The position numbers and the translations under genes were made by a program. Below are positions 36,961 through 49,962 of a stretch of 64,000 nucleotides of DNA, in pieces; the first letter of the stretch is position 1, and each line of letters starts with the position of its first letter. The notes beneath the pieces were generated by a model that had not been told where the DNA came from, made no database searches, and saw nothing but the letters and a program-made list of their open reading frames with translations. Origin of the DNA: Acetivibrio clariflavus DSM 19732 (GTDB lineage: Bacteria > Bacillota > Clostridia > Acetivibrionales > Acetivibrionaceae); contig NC_016627.1 of NCBI RefSeq assembly GCF_000237085.1, positions 3,782,118-3,846,117 on the forward strand, in the 5' to 3' direction.

Positions 36961-39258
36961 TCATCCGCACTTAGAAAATCCGCAATTTCTGCATACTACG
37001 CATCCACCTTCGTGTTCAACAAGTTTTCCGCACTCGGGGCAAACTGCCTGGGATTCGGTATCTACCCTTTCTTCTACATTTCGGTACCTTTTAGCTGTTG
37101 GTACCTGGAATTTCTGTTCCTCCGAAATACTAAGTTCTTCAGACGTCAAATTATTTCCGTCCTGAATTTTTGCAACTTTCTCAATAAGTCTTCCTATCGC
37201 ATCGGGACAAGACATTACTTTAAGACCTTTCTGCCTTATTGTAGAAGGGCAACGTATACCTTTAAGCTGTTCTACTAAATATTTATGATCAATACCCGAC
37301 CTTAATGCTATGGAAACAAGTCTAGCCGTTGCCTCCGATTGAGATGGACATCCGCCTGCACGGCCGGTATTGGTAAATACTTCACATATTCCGTTTTCAT
37401 CATAATTAACTGTAATATATAAATTACCGCACCCGATTTTTACCTTTTCCGTAAATCCTGTGGTTATCTCCGGTCTGGGTCTTGGAACTATACTATTGAC
37501 AGGCGATTTTTCTGTTTGTTCATTATCCGAATTCTGTTCTTTACCTTTAACTTTGCCTATATTGAGTACCTGCAAGTCCCTGCTTCCGTCTCTGTATATA
37601 GTAACGCCCTTGCAATAGGTCTTATAGGCTTGCATGAATACTTCGGCCACATCTTCCCTGGTTGCCTCATTTCTCAAATTCACTGTCTTGGATACAGCAT
37701 TATCGGTATATTTCTGGAAAGCCGCCTGCATTCTTACATGCCACTGGGGCGATATATCATGGGAAGTAACAAATACATTTTGAACCCATTTCGGTATTTC
37801 AGGGAAACCTTGTATTGTACCTTTATTAGCTATTCTTCTCATTAAATCATCAGAGTAAAAACCGTCTATTATTGCAATCTCTTTAAATATCGGATTTACT
37901 TCTATAAGCTCTTCATTGTCCATAACATTTCTTATATAGGATATTGCAAATAAAGGTTCTATTCCGCTTGACACCCCGGCAATTATACTCAGTGTACCGG
38001 TAGGTGCAATTGTTGTTGTAGTTGCGTTACGCACCCTAATTCCAAGATCTTTGTAAATACTCTTTTCATAATAGGGGAACACACCTTTTTTTTCTGCCAG
38101 CTCAATGGATGCCTTTCTCGACTCTTCCTGTATAAAACGCATAACTTTTTCAGCAAGCTTAACAGCCTTTTCAGAGTTGTAAGGTATATTAAGCTTGCAA
38201 AGCATATCTGCCCATCCCATAACTCCAAGACCTATCTTTCTTGTTCCCCTGGTCATTTCTTCAATTTCGGGAAGGGGATATTTATTCACATCTATGACAT
38301 TGTCAAGGAAGTGTACTGCTTTTTTAACTGTAGCACCCAATTTATCATAATCTACATCGGGAGTACCATTGATGCTTTTTACCATGGCACTTAAGTTTAT
38401 CGACCCAAGGTTACACGCTTCATAGGGAAGAAGAGGCTGTTCTCCGCATGGATTGGTACTTTCTATTTCTCCCAGTTCCGGAGTGACATTGTCCTTATTT
38501 AACCTGTCTAAAAATATAATTCCGGGCTCACCGTTTGTCCAAGCCATTTCAACAATTAGGTCAAATACTTTTTTGGCATTAAGCCTGCCTGTAATTTTTC
38601 CAGAATGAGGATCAACCAAATCATAATCCCCACCGGATTCCACGGCACTCATAAACTCTTCCGTAATGCCAACACTTATATTAAAATTGGTAATATCTGA
38701 ATTATCCTTTTTGCATGTTATAAATTCAAGAATGTCCGGATGGTCTACACGGAGGATACCCATATTGGCCCCTCTTCTTGTACCGCCTTGTTTAACTGCT
38801 TCTGTAGCTGCATTAAAAACTTTCATAAAGCTTACAGGACCGCTGGCTACCCCACCGGTTGAATTTACTGTTGCTCCTTTTGGACGTAACCTTGAAAAAC
38901 TAAAGCCTGTTCCGCCACCACTTTTATGAATTAATGCTGCATTTTTTATAGTCTCAAAAATACCCTCCATTGTATCTTCTATTGGAAGAACAAAACAGGC
39001 ACTTAACTGTCCTAAGGGCCTTCCTGCATTCATTAATGTTGGAGAATTGGGCAAAAACTCAAGATTATACATCATATCAAAAAATTCCTGTTCAATCTTA
39101 TCTAATTCTTCTGCCGATACATAATCTTTATCAGCAAGTGCTACCGTTTTCGCTACTCTCCTAAACATACCTTCAGGGTCTTCTAATAAAACGCCATTTT
39201 CATCTTTGGACAGGTACCTTTTTTCAAGAACTTTTATAGCGTTTTCTGTTAAATTCAT
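36961..39258 (-). CDS. nrdJ: Adenosylcobalamin-dependent ribonucleoside-diphosphate reductase
   Basis: A 765-residue class II reductase that makes deoxyribonucleotides. The barrel shows PTLMNAGRPLGQLSACFVLP (with the first redox cysteine), GGGTGFSFSRLRPKG, and the active-site finger NPCGEQPLLPYEACNLGSIN (NxCxE). The C-terminus has the small TSCPD-type domain (GCGNLYITVNYDENG) and a zinc-ribbon tail CPECGKLVEHEGGCVVCRNC ending in FSKCG, whose cysteines shuttle electrons. It carries no N-terminal ATP-cone of usual form. It is monocistronic with two NrdR-like boxes before it and no cobalamin riboswitch. Confidence 0.94.
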   Translation of the reverse strand: MNLTENAIKVLEKRYLSKDENGVLLEDPEGMFRRVAKTVALADKDYVSAEELDKIEQEFFDMMYNLEFLPNSPTLMNAGRPLGQLSACFVLPIEDTMEGIFETIKNAALIHKSGGGTGFSFSRLRPKGATVNSTGGVASGPVSFMKVFNAATEAVKQGGTRRGANMGILRVDHPDILEFITCKKDNSDITNFNISVGITEEFMSAVESGGDYDLVDPHSGKITGRLNAKKVFDLIVEMAWTNGEPGIIFLDRLNKDNVTPELGEIESTNPCGEQPLLPYEACNLGSINLSAMVKSINGTPDVDYDKLGATVKKAVHFLDNVIDVNKYPLPEIEEMTRGTRKIGLGVMGWADMLCKLNIPYNSEKAVKLAEKVMRFIQEESRKASIELAEKKGVFPYYEKSIYKDLGIRVRNATTTTIAPTGTLSIIAGVSSGIEPLFAISYIRNVMDNEELIEVNPIFKEIAIIDGFYSDDLMRRIANKGTIQGFPEIPKWVQNVFVTSHDISPQWHVRMQAAFQKYTDNAVSKTVNLRNEATREDVAEVFMQAYKTYCKGVTIYRDGSRDLQVLNIGKVKGKEQNSDNEQTEKSPVNSIVPRPRPEITTGFTEKVKIGCGNLYITVNYDENGICEVFTNTGRAGGCPSQSEATARLVSIALRSGIDHKYLVEQLKGIRCPSTIRQKGLKVMSCPDAIGRLIEKVAKIQDGNNLTSEELSISEEQKFQVPTAKRYRNVEERVDTESQAVCPECGKLVEHEGGCVVCRNCGFSKCG

Positions 39259-39279
39259 GTATTATTAAGCCCCCTCTTT

Positions 39280-39327
39280 TCACTACATTTTGTGTAGTAT
39301 ATTCTTTCATAACACAGTATATTGTAT
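39280..39327 (-). promoter_or_regulatory. Tandem NrdR boxes upstream of nrdJ
   Basis: TCACTACATTTTGTGT (39280-39295) and ACACAGTATATTGTAT (39312-39327) match the NrdR consensus ACACWATATATWGTGT at 13 and 14 of 16 positions. They lie 16 bp apart (centres 32 bp apart), which is the spacing usual for NrdR pairs. They sit 22-69 nt before the nrdJ start, so NrdR should repress this gene when dATP is high. Confidence 0.72.
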
Positions 39328-39487
39328 CATTTGTACTTTTTTAGTCAAGTAAAAAATTACAAGCCTTTGTTAACTTTTATATTTTATGAATTTTGTCCAA
39401 ATATTATCACTTGGTGAAAAAATAGAATTCATAAGCCAGCATATATCTTTAAAAAATTTTTAGTATTACATACCTTCCATATTAAAG

Positions 39488-39517
39488 CAAAAACCCCGGA
39501 ACCTTAGTTCCGGAGCT
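39488..39517 (-). terminator. Intrinsic terminator after the DUF4015 lipoprotein gene
   Basis: Minus strand GCTCCGGAAC, TAAG loop, GTTCCGGGGTTTTT. It follows the stop by about 45 nt. The rest of 39328-39487 is AT-rich with nothing seen. Confidence 0.85.
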
Positions 39518-39560
39518 TATAAAATTCAATATATAATTTTAACAGGCAAATCAGCCGTAC

Positions 39561-40814
39561 TTACTCTTTCAACAAAGCAGACTCGGAATATTTATTGCCT
39601 GCATTCCAAAGTATCCATTCTTCATAGCCTGCATCATAAACTGCTTGTATTTGCTGCCTAACCTCTTCCGGTCCATACTTTTTGTAATAACCTGTACCGA
39701 GCCATGAAGCTGTGAAATCTTGCAGATAAGCCCTTATATCTGCTTTGTATCCATCAACCGCCGAAATCCTGTTTTTAGCTTTTATAAGACTGTTATATAC
39801 TACAGCATAAGGTTCAAAATCCGGTTTGGCGAAGGTTACTCCGTTAACAGTCTGACCCAATGCGTAATGAGACGGATAAACCATAGGTGAAATATAATCT
39901 ATATCCTTACCGATCAGTTCAAGATATTGTCCTATATCCTCCGTATCAGCCGGGCTTTCACAAATTATACCAAATACATCTGCTGATATAACAACTCCAG
40001 GCAGCTCTTTTTTTGCATAGGCCAAAAATTCATTTATAGCTTCATATTTCTCTTTATTATATCTACTAAAATCGGTCACCTTTTTCGCACCGTTAGGAAA
40101 TCTTACATAGTCAAACTGTATTTCATCAAATCCCCTCTCTACAGCTTCCTTAGCAATAGAAATCAAATAATCCCAGGTCTCTTTTTCATATGGATTAAGC
40201 CATGTTGCATATTTACCGCCACCCAGGTTTTCTTTCCATAGAGTTCCATCGGTTTTCTTTATAGCTAAAGAAGGATTTTTTTGCGAATAAACAGGATCTT
40301 TAAAACACACAAGCCTTCCTATTACATGTATGTCGTTATCGTGAAATGCTTTTAAAACGCTATCGACATCGTATTTTTTCTTCCATGCGCCGGCTTCTCT
40401 AACAGCCGGAACATTTGACTCATAACCTACATATCCATCATCATCTTTTATATCAACTACATAGGAATTTATTTCCGTATTCTTTGCCAGGTCAATATAA
40501 TGCTGCACTCTTTCAGAACTTCCAACAGTCCAGCCTGTAAGATATAAAGCTTTAACTTTAATATCCTTTTTCACTGTATCGCTATCTTGTTGTCCTTCAT
40601 CTGCAGGACTTGGACTTGCATCAGGCTCCGGAGTAGATTCATCGTTTCCGGTATTATCAGCGTTTTCATTGCCTATAGTAATATTAGGCTGAGGATTATT
40701 TTTATCCGATGGATTCTTATTTCCACATGACGACATCGAGAATACCATTGCGGATATCAAAAAAAATAGTATTGCTTTGTTTTTAACACTTTTCGCTGCC
40801 AATTTTTTTATCAT
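39561..40814 (-). CDS. DUF4015 putative glycoside hydrolase lipoprotein
   Basis: 417 residues. An N-terminal signal with a lipobox-like SMSSC near residue 30 predicts lipid anchoring outside the membrane. A Pro/Asp/Glu-rich tether (about 40-85) follows, then a DUF4015 TIM barrel (about 88-415: VKALYLTGWTVGS, SYVVDIKDDDGYVGYES, GFDEIQFDYVRFPNG, ISADVFGIICESPADTEDIG, DYISPMVYPSHYALG). This family is distantly related to glycosidases but no activity is established. Start 40814 follows GGGAGG. A frame from 40829 is five codons longer. An inverted repeat shared with the GH9 gene lies upstream. Confidence 0.85.
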   Translation of the reverse strand: MIKKLAAKSVKNKAILFFLISAMVFSMSSCGNKNPSDKNNPQPNITIGNENADNTGNDESTPEPDASPSPADEGQQDSDTVKKDIKVKALYLTGWTVGSSERVQHYIDLAKNTEINSYVVDIKDDDGYVGYESNVPAVREAGAWKKKYDVDSVLKAFHDNDIHVIGRLVCFKDPVYSQKNPSLAIKKTDGTLWKENLGGGKYATWLNPYEKETWDYLISIAKEAVERGFDEIQFDYVRFPNGAKKVTDFSRYNKEKYEAINEFLAYAKKELPGVVISADVFGIICESPADTEDIGQYLELIGKDIDYISPMVYPSHYALGQTVNGVTFAKPDFEPYAVVYNSLIKAKNRISAVDGYKADIRAYLQDFTASWLGTGYYKKYGPEEVRQQIQAVYDAGYEEWILWNAGNKYSESALLKE

Positions 40815-40854
40815 GTTGACCTCCCACATTATTCATTTTATTTATAGCTGCATG

Positions 40855-40898
40855 TTTCGTGAAAATATAAAAAAATCGAAGTAAAAATTTTCACGAAA
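40855..40898. promoter_or_regulatory. Inverted repeat upstream of the DUF4015 gene
   Basis: TTTCGTGAAAAT (40855-40866) and ATTTTCACGAAA (40887-40898) are a perfect 12-bp inverted repeat with a 20-bp gap, 41-84 nt before the start. The arms match the pair at 27617-27656, so both genes may share a regulator. Confidence 0.5.
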
Positions 40899-41670
40899 TC
40901 ATATGTATAATTCATTGTTATGCTTTACCTATTGCAGTAAATTTACATTTTCAATAAATTTTCATAATTTCACAAGACAACATGCTTTTACTTACAAATA
41001 TTTCAAAGCCATGCAATATAGAATATTATTTTATGCTTAATATAATACATAAATTAAGTAATTTCCTATTTGACGTTAACTCCTATAAAAAAGTTTCAAA
41101 AAATGTTCTTTTTATATATCAAACGACTTAATTTTCTTATACACGAATCGAACTTATCCTTTGACCATTGTTTTTCATAACATTTTTTAATTCCCTGTTA
41201 TCAGCAAATAAAGCCTAAATATTCCAAGCCATACAGTTTTTTAAATATATCCTTTTATCCAACTGAACTTATATTTTATTTAACATTGCCTTCATGATAA
41301 CTGCCATTAAATATTTGGCTGTATCTTTCTTTATCGCTATCTTTACTTGTAACACTAATTTCGCAAATTATCGGCAATACTAAGGCAATATTATTTTATA
41401 TTCTTGTGTATCATTGCACGTCAAGCCACATCGGGATATACATTTTAAGAGAAAGTACACTCTTAACAATTTATCAAAATTTAGTCATTATGGCAACATA
41501 AATTTTTTATATTTTCACAAATATTATGTACACTTTTCTTTTTCTCAACACTCATATAAATTTGGCTTTATAATAATTGATTTCTCATTTTACACATTTA
41601 TTGTTTTTATGTTAAAAAATTTATGATAAAAATTCAAATATACAGTCGTAAGTAGGTACAGTATAATAAT
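40899..41670. other. AT-rich gap with no recognised gene
   Basis: About 770 nt with high A+T and many stops in all frames. A 70-codon open frame at 41414-41626 has no ribosome binding site and biased low-complexity composition (many Phe, His and Tyr), so I do not call it. I see no RNA structure apart from the tRNA-operon terminator at its right end. Confidence 0.6.
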
Positions 41671-41705
41671 AAAAGCCCTATTAGCAGTTAGCTAATAAGG
41701 CTTTT
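41671..41705 (-). terminator. Terminator of the rRNA operon
   Basis: Minus strand AAAAGCCTTATTAGC, TAACT loop, GCTAATAGGGCTTTTATT. A long stem with a U-run begins right after the tRNA-Asn CCA end. Confidence 0.9.
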
Positions 41706-41780
41706 GGCTCCTCAAGTAGGACTCGAACCTACGACCCTGCGGTTAACAGCCGCATGCTCTACCGACTGAGCTATTGAGGA
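41705..41780 (-). tRNA. tRNA-Asn (GTT)
   Basis: 76 nt. Acceptor TCCTCAA pairs with TTGAGGA, the anticodon loop CTGTTAA carries GTT, and the T loop is GTTCGAGTC. CCA is encoded. It is the last gene of the rRNA operon, eight nt after the 5S gene. Confidence 0.96.
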
Positions 41781-41788
41781 ATATAAAT

Positions 41789-41903
41789 CTGGCAGCGACC
41801 TACTTTCCCAGGACGTCTCCATCCAAGTATCATCGGCACTGAGAAGCTTAACTACCGTGTTCGGGATGGGAACGGGTGTGTCCTTCTCGTTATTGCCACC
41901 AGA
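41789..41903 (-). rRNA. 5S ribosomal RNA
   Basis: About 115 nt. Minus strand begins CTGGTGGCAATAACGAGAAG, contains CCCGTTCCCATCCCGAACACG and the TAGTTAAGC loop, and ends GGTCGCTGCCAG. The ends pair with each other, as expected for 5S. Confidence 0.95.
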
Positions 41904-41920
41904 AATCTATAAACTTTTTG

Positions 41921-41950
41921 GTATATACCTTCAAAAATATATAACGTCAG
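41921..41950 (-). repeat. 3' arm of the 23S processing stalk
   Basis: Minus strand CTGACGTTATATATTTTTG followed by AAGGTA is complementary to the segment at 45237-45262 on the other side of the 23S gene (about 23 of 25 positions). Such flanking arms pair to form the double-stranded stalk cut by RNase III. Confidence 0.65.
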
Positions 41951-42061
41951 TCCACAAGATAAGAAGCTCTCTCACTCATTAAGTCTTCACTTCAGAACCC
42001 TTCTTCTTCTCCTCAGTTGTCAGTTTTCCATCTTCCAACTTCCAACCTCTAACTTCTAATT

Positions 42062-45125
<3,064 letters not shown>

Positions 45126-45236
45126 TCCTCGGTTCTCCTTGTGAATCCCTTCTACCATCTTAATGAGTTTATCCTAAGAGTCACTACGTACTTCTTTCTG
45201 TACTAGTTACCCTCTTTTCTTCTCATCTTGCTTTAT

Positions 45237-45262
45237 CTGACATTATATATTTTTCAAGGTAC
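45237..45262 (-). repeat. 5' arm of the 23S processing stalk
   Basis: On the minus strand, GTACCTTGAAAAATATATAA and the following TGTCAG lie about 110 nt before the 23S 5' end, and are complementary to 41921-41950 beyond the 3' end. Confidence 0.65.
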
Positions 45263-45289
45263 ATCATCTCTGACCTTAAGGTCAGATTG

Positions 45290-45365
45290 TGGTGGAGATA
45301 AGGAGATTCGAACTCCTGACCCCCTGCTTGCAAGGCAGGTGCTCTCCCAACTGAGCTATACCCCC
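45290..45365 (-). tRNA. tRNA-Ala (TGC)
   Basis: 76 nt in the 16S-23S spacer. The acceptor GGGGGTA pairs with TATCTCC through two G-U pairs, the anticodon loop CTTGCAA carries TGC, the T loop is GTTCGAATC and CCA is encoded. Confidence 0.96.
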
Positions 45366-45399
45366 ACGCTTCTCTAAGCTCTATGGGCTTAGAAAACTA

Positions 45400-45410
45400 A
45401 ACAGTGTAAG
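45400..45410 (-). repeat. 3' arm of the 16S processing stalk
   Basis: CTTACACTGTT on the minus strand, about 80 nt after 16S, is complementary to AACAGTGTAAG in the leader (47265-47275). Flanking purine and pyrimidine runs (AAAGGAA, TTTCTTTCC) extend the pairing. Confidence 0.65.
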
Positions 45411-45485
45411 GAAAGAAACCCTCTATCGGCTGTCTCACAACCGATATCGACCATAAGTAGTGATACCTTTAAGTATCATCCTACT

Positions 45486-47135
<1,650 letters not shown>

Positions 47136-47264
47136 AAAACTTTATCTACTTCGCTGTATCTCTACAGCTACGTATTAATCTCTTTAGAAAGCCTTTTGGC
47201 TCCAAATTACTTACTCGCGTATATCTCGCAAGTTACTCATTAAATTAACGAGTTCCTTTCCTTT

Positions 47265-47275
47265 CTTACACTGTT
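47265..47275 (-). repeat. 5' arm of the 16S processing stalk
   Basis: AACAGTGTAAG on the minus strand in the leader, about 130 nt before 16S, pairs with 45400-45410 beyond the 3' end. Confidence 0.65.
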
Positions 47276-47331
47276 CACTTTTCAAAGTCCATAATTCTTA
47301 ACCTCAGTCACTCGTTGCGAGCGACTTTTAT

Positions 47332-47360
47332 ATATTACCACGCTGTCTTCACTTTGTCAA
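47332..47360 (-). promoter_or_regulatory. rRNA operon promoter
   Basis: Minus strand TTGACA (47355-47360), 17-bp spacer, TAATAT (47332-47337). A near-consensus sigma-A promoter about 200 nt before 16S, followed by a leader with the 16S processing arm. Nothing else is recognised in 47361-47562. Confidence 0.85.
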
Positions 47361-47562
47361 CACTTTTTTATTAGTATTTTTTAGTTTTTCTTGTTGGCTC
47401 GACTAAAGTCTTTCAAAAACGACAGCTTTTAGATTATAACACTACAAACAAATTAAAGTCAAGGGATTTTATAAATTTAAATACAAATTTTTTGACCATT
47501 TATCTTATATATGCAATATTTTTTCATTATTGTTAGCAAATCCTCGTAATTTTACATGATTT

Positions 47563-48159
47563 CTACGTTTTACTCTCTGTCGATACAATAATTTCTCTTA
47601 AATTTTGCAAATCTTTTATATATATCTCTTTTAATGCCGCATTATATATAATACTTGCCGGATGATACAAAGGATACAATTTATATTCCTTGTTCAGTAC
47701 AACAACTTTATTAAGTCTTCCATGAAACTCTCCAATCGAAGCTTTATAATCTCCAAGGACAGACCTTAACGGCACATTACCGAGAGTAACAATATATTTC
47801 GGTTCAATTATAGCTATCTCTTCAATAAGGTATTCACGGTTCTGCTCAATCTCTTCCTTCGTCGCAGGCCTGTTAGATACTCTTCCTGTATCGGGATTTA
47901 TTTTTGACAGTCTATGCTTTATAGCATTTGTTATATAAATTTCTTCCCTGCTAAAACCTAATATTTCGAGAAATTGTGCCAAATTCTTGCCGGCCATTCC
48001 CACAAAGGGCCTTTTCTGCGCCACTTCGTCCTTCCCCGGTGCTTCGCCTATTAACAGCAGTGACGAATCAGGATTTCCATCCCCTACAACAATTTCTTTA
48101 CCCTCAAATTGCTTCCCATATCTGTTATACAATATATTCAACTGCTCTGATTTTGACAT
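47563..48159 (-). CDS. UDG family-4-like protein lacking cysteines
   Basis: 198 residues of the uracil-DNA glycosylase superfamily: motif 1 LLLIGEAPGKDEVAQKRPFV, GMAGKNLAQFLEILG, a TNAIKHR stretch and motif YHPAS near the C-terminus. It is a paralogue of the gene just upstream, but has no cysteine at all. The four cluster ligands of family 4 are replaced (AIKHRLSK for VKCRPP, IEQNREYL for AEKCLPFL). It is therefore an iron-sulfur-free relative whose activity is uncertain. Its start overlaps the previous gene by 22 nt, which implies coupled translation. Confidence 0.85.
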   Translation of the reverse strand: MSKSEQLNILYNRYGKQFEGKEIVVGDGNPDSSLLLIGEAPGKDEVAQKRPFVGMAGKNLAQFLEILGFSREEIYITNAIKHRLSKINPDTGRVSNRPATKEEIEQNREYLIEEIAIIEPKYIVTLGNVPLRSVLGDYKASIGEFHGRLNKVVVLNKEYKLYPLYHPASIIYNAALKEIYIKDLQNLREIIVSTESKT

Positions 48160-48707
48160 AAATAATCCATCCTCTGCTTAACCTTTTTCATGTCCTCCCA
48201 CATTAACACCTTTTTAGACTCATCTCTTAAAAGTGCTGCCGGATGAAAAGTCGGCATAATCCAATATCCTTTTCTTTCAATCCACTGTCCCCGGATTTGA
48301 GTTATTCTTGCATTTCTATCTATTACATATTTCATAGCAGTAGCACCCAAACACACAATTATCTTGGGCTTAACTAGATAAACCTGATTTCTCAGAAAGG
48401 GCAGGCACTTTTCAGCCTCCTCATCGGTAGGTACCCGATTCCCCGGAGGTCGGCACTTAACTATATTTGCTATATAGTACTGATCTTCTTTTATCATCTG
48501 AGCCTTTAATAAAGTATCCAGAAGTTTACCGGCCGGTCCCACAAAAGGCAATCCGGACAGGTCCTCCTGCTCACCGGGGCCTTCACCTATAAACATTAAA
48601 TCGGCTTCTCTGTTACCCCGACCAATTACTATATTCGTTCTTCTTTTGCCCAAATCACAATTGTAACATTCTGTACAAGCTTTAGTAAGTTCGTCCCAAT
48701 TTAACAT
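48138..48707 (-). CDS. Family 4 uracil-DNA glycosylase
   Basis: A 189-residue repair enzyme removing uracil from DNA. The cluster ligands are Cys14, Cys17, Cys86 and Cys102 (ACTECYNC, VKCRPPGNRVPTDEEAEKC). Motif 1 is FIGEGPGEQEDLSGLPFVG and motif 3 is TFHPAALLRD. The length and cysteine spacing match thermophilic family-4 enzymes. CAGGAG lies ten nt before the ATG, and the gene begins five nt after queE stops, so it is in the que operon. Confidence 0.92.
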   Translation of the reverse strand: MLNWDELTKACTECYNCDLGKRRTNIVIGRGNREADLMFIGEGPGEQEDLSGLPFVGPAGKLLDTLLKAQMIKEDQYYIANIVKCRPPGNRVPTDEEAEKCLPFLRNQVYLVKPKIIVCLGATAMKYVIDRNARITQIRGQWIERKGYWIMPTFHPAALLRDESKKVLMWEDMKKVKQRMDYLCQNQSS

Positions 48708-48712
48708 ACCGA

Positions 48713-49342
48713 TTATACTCCTGTTCTATCAGCACCCCATATCACCTTATGCAGTTGTATCTGAAATCTGACCTCCAATCTGTCAGACAATATCCAGTTC
48801 ACCAGTTCTTCATAATCCATTTTCCCATATACAGGGGAAAAGGATATGGTACCTTTTGTATAATGGTTTCTTATTATTTCTTTAGCCCACTCATAGTCTT
48901 TCCTGTCACCGATTACAAATTTTATTTCATCTTCATCCCTCAAAAACTTCAAATTGTCCAACACCATTTTTTCAGAACATCCTGAAGACGGTGTTTTCAT
49001 ATCCATAACCCAAGTATGGCCTTCTCCCAATTTCACGTTTTCTATAGAAACAGCACCGTTTGTCTCAATTGTGACAGTATAACCTCTTAAGAGCTCCAAC
49101 AATTCTTTTAAATCTTTCTGCAGCAGAGGTTCTCCTCCAGTAATGCACACACGCTTATAGTCAAGCGCTTTAATTCGTTCGAATATTTCCGAAGGGGACA
49201 TTGACTCTCCTTCTTCATAAGCATATGTGGTATCACAATAAGAGCACCTCAGATTACAGCCTGTAAAACGTACAAAAACCGTCGGAAAACCAGTTGATAA
49301 GCTTTCTCCCTGAATACTTAGAAAAATTTCATTTACCAACAT
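48713..49342 (-). CDS. queE: 7-carboxy-7-deazaguanine synthase
   Basis: A 209-residue radical-SAM enzyme that contracts 6-carboxytetrahydropterin to 7-carboxy-7-deazaguanine in queuosine synthesis. The cluster motif is Cys29-x3-Cys33-x2-Cys36 (GCNLRCSYCDTTY). MLVNEIFLSIQGES at the start and ITGGEPLLQKDL (GGEP motif) are typical. It lies third in queC-queD-queE and is followed five nt later by the UDG gene. Confidence 0.94.
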   Translation of the reverse strand: MLVNEIFLSIQGESLSTGFPTVFVRFTGCNLRCSYCDTTYAYEEGESMSPSEIFERIKALDYKRVCITGGEPLLQKDLKELLELLRGYTVTIETNGAVSIENVKLGEGHTWVMDMKTPSSGCSEKMVLDNLKFLRDEDEIKFVIGDRKDYEWAKEIIRNHYTKGTISFSPVYGKMDYEELVNWILSDRLEVRFQIQLHKVIWGADRTGV

Positions 49343-49449
49343 TTAATTCACCTTTCAATTTGAAAATAACGCAAGCACATCTTCAACTCTATAACAACAC
49401 AAGCAAAGTAAACAATCTGTAAAAACATATCAATTATTATTGCAGGCCT

Positions 49450-49836
49450 TTATTCTTTCATATCCTTTGCATCTATTGTTATATAGCTTGTGGGTGTCTC
49501 CCAAAGTACCAATTTCTCTAAACTACATTCCATATCTTTTATTTTCTTTGCAATCTGATCCCAAATCCACAAACCAAGCATCTCACAAGTGGGATTAAAA
49601 TCCAGAATATCATTGAGATATTTATGGTCAATTTGGGCAAGTATTTCATTTTCCACAAGATCATTTAAATCATGAAAATCAATAACCAATCCATTCTTAT
49701 CCGGCATACCCTTCAAAGTAACTTCAAGTTTATAGGTATGACCGTGAATATTTTTGCATTTTCCCGGATAATCAATCAAACTGTGGGCACTATCAAATGT
49801 AAACACCTTGGTTATACTTACTTTCGATATTTTCAT
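49450..49836 (-). CDS. queD: 6-carboxytetrahydropterin synthase
   Basis: A 128-residue T-fold enzyme that converts dihydroneopterin triphosphate to 6-carboxytetrahydropterin. Zinc ligands His18, His31 and His33 and catalytic Cys27 are in FDSAHSLIDYPGKCKNIHGH. A later DHKYLND and a C-terminal Glu (VLWETPTSY) complete the site. About 110-125 nt separate it from queC and queE. AAAGGA precedes the ATG. Confidence 0.94.
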   Translation of the reverse strand: MKISKVSITKVFTFDSAHSLIDYPGKCKNIHGHTYKLEVTLKGMPDKNGLVIDFHDLNDLVENEILAQIDHKYLNDILDFNPTCEMLGLWIWDQIAKKIKDMECSLEKLVLWETPTSYITIDAKDMKE

Positions 49837-49962
49837 AAATCAGTTCCTTTCAATTATAACCTTATCTAAAATAAGGTATTTCTATATAATCGACCAATTT
49901 TATTCCATGGATAAAAAATTACTGCACTTAAAACCTAACCTTTATACATCAACCGATTCTTT

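Noticed and set aside
39259-39487. Cobalamin riboswitch before nrdJ
   Set aside because: No B12-box (GCCACTG) is present on the minus strand. The NrdR boxes explain the region better.
41414-41626. 70-codon open frame in the gap before the rRNA operon
   Set aside because: No ribosome binding site, low-complexity composition and AT-rich context. It looks like chance.
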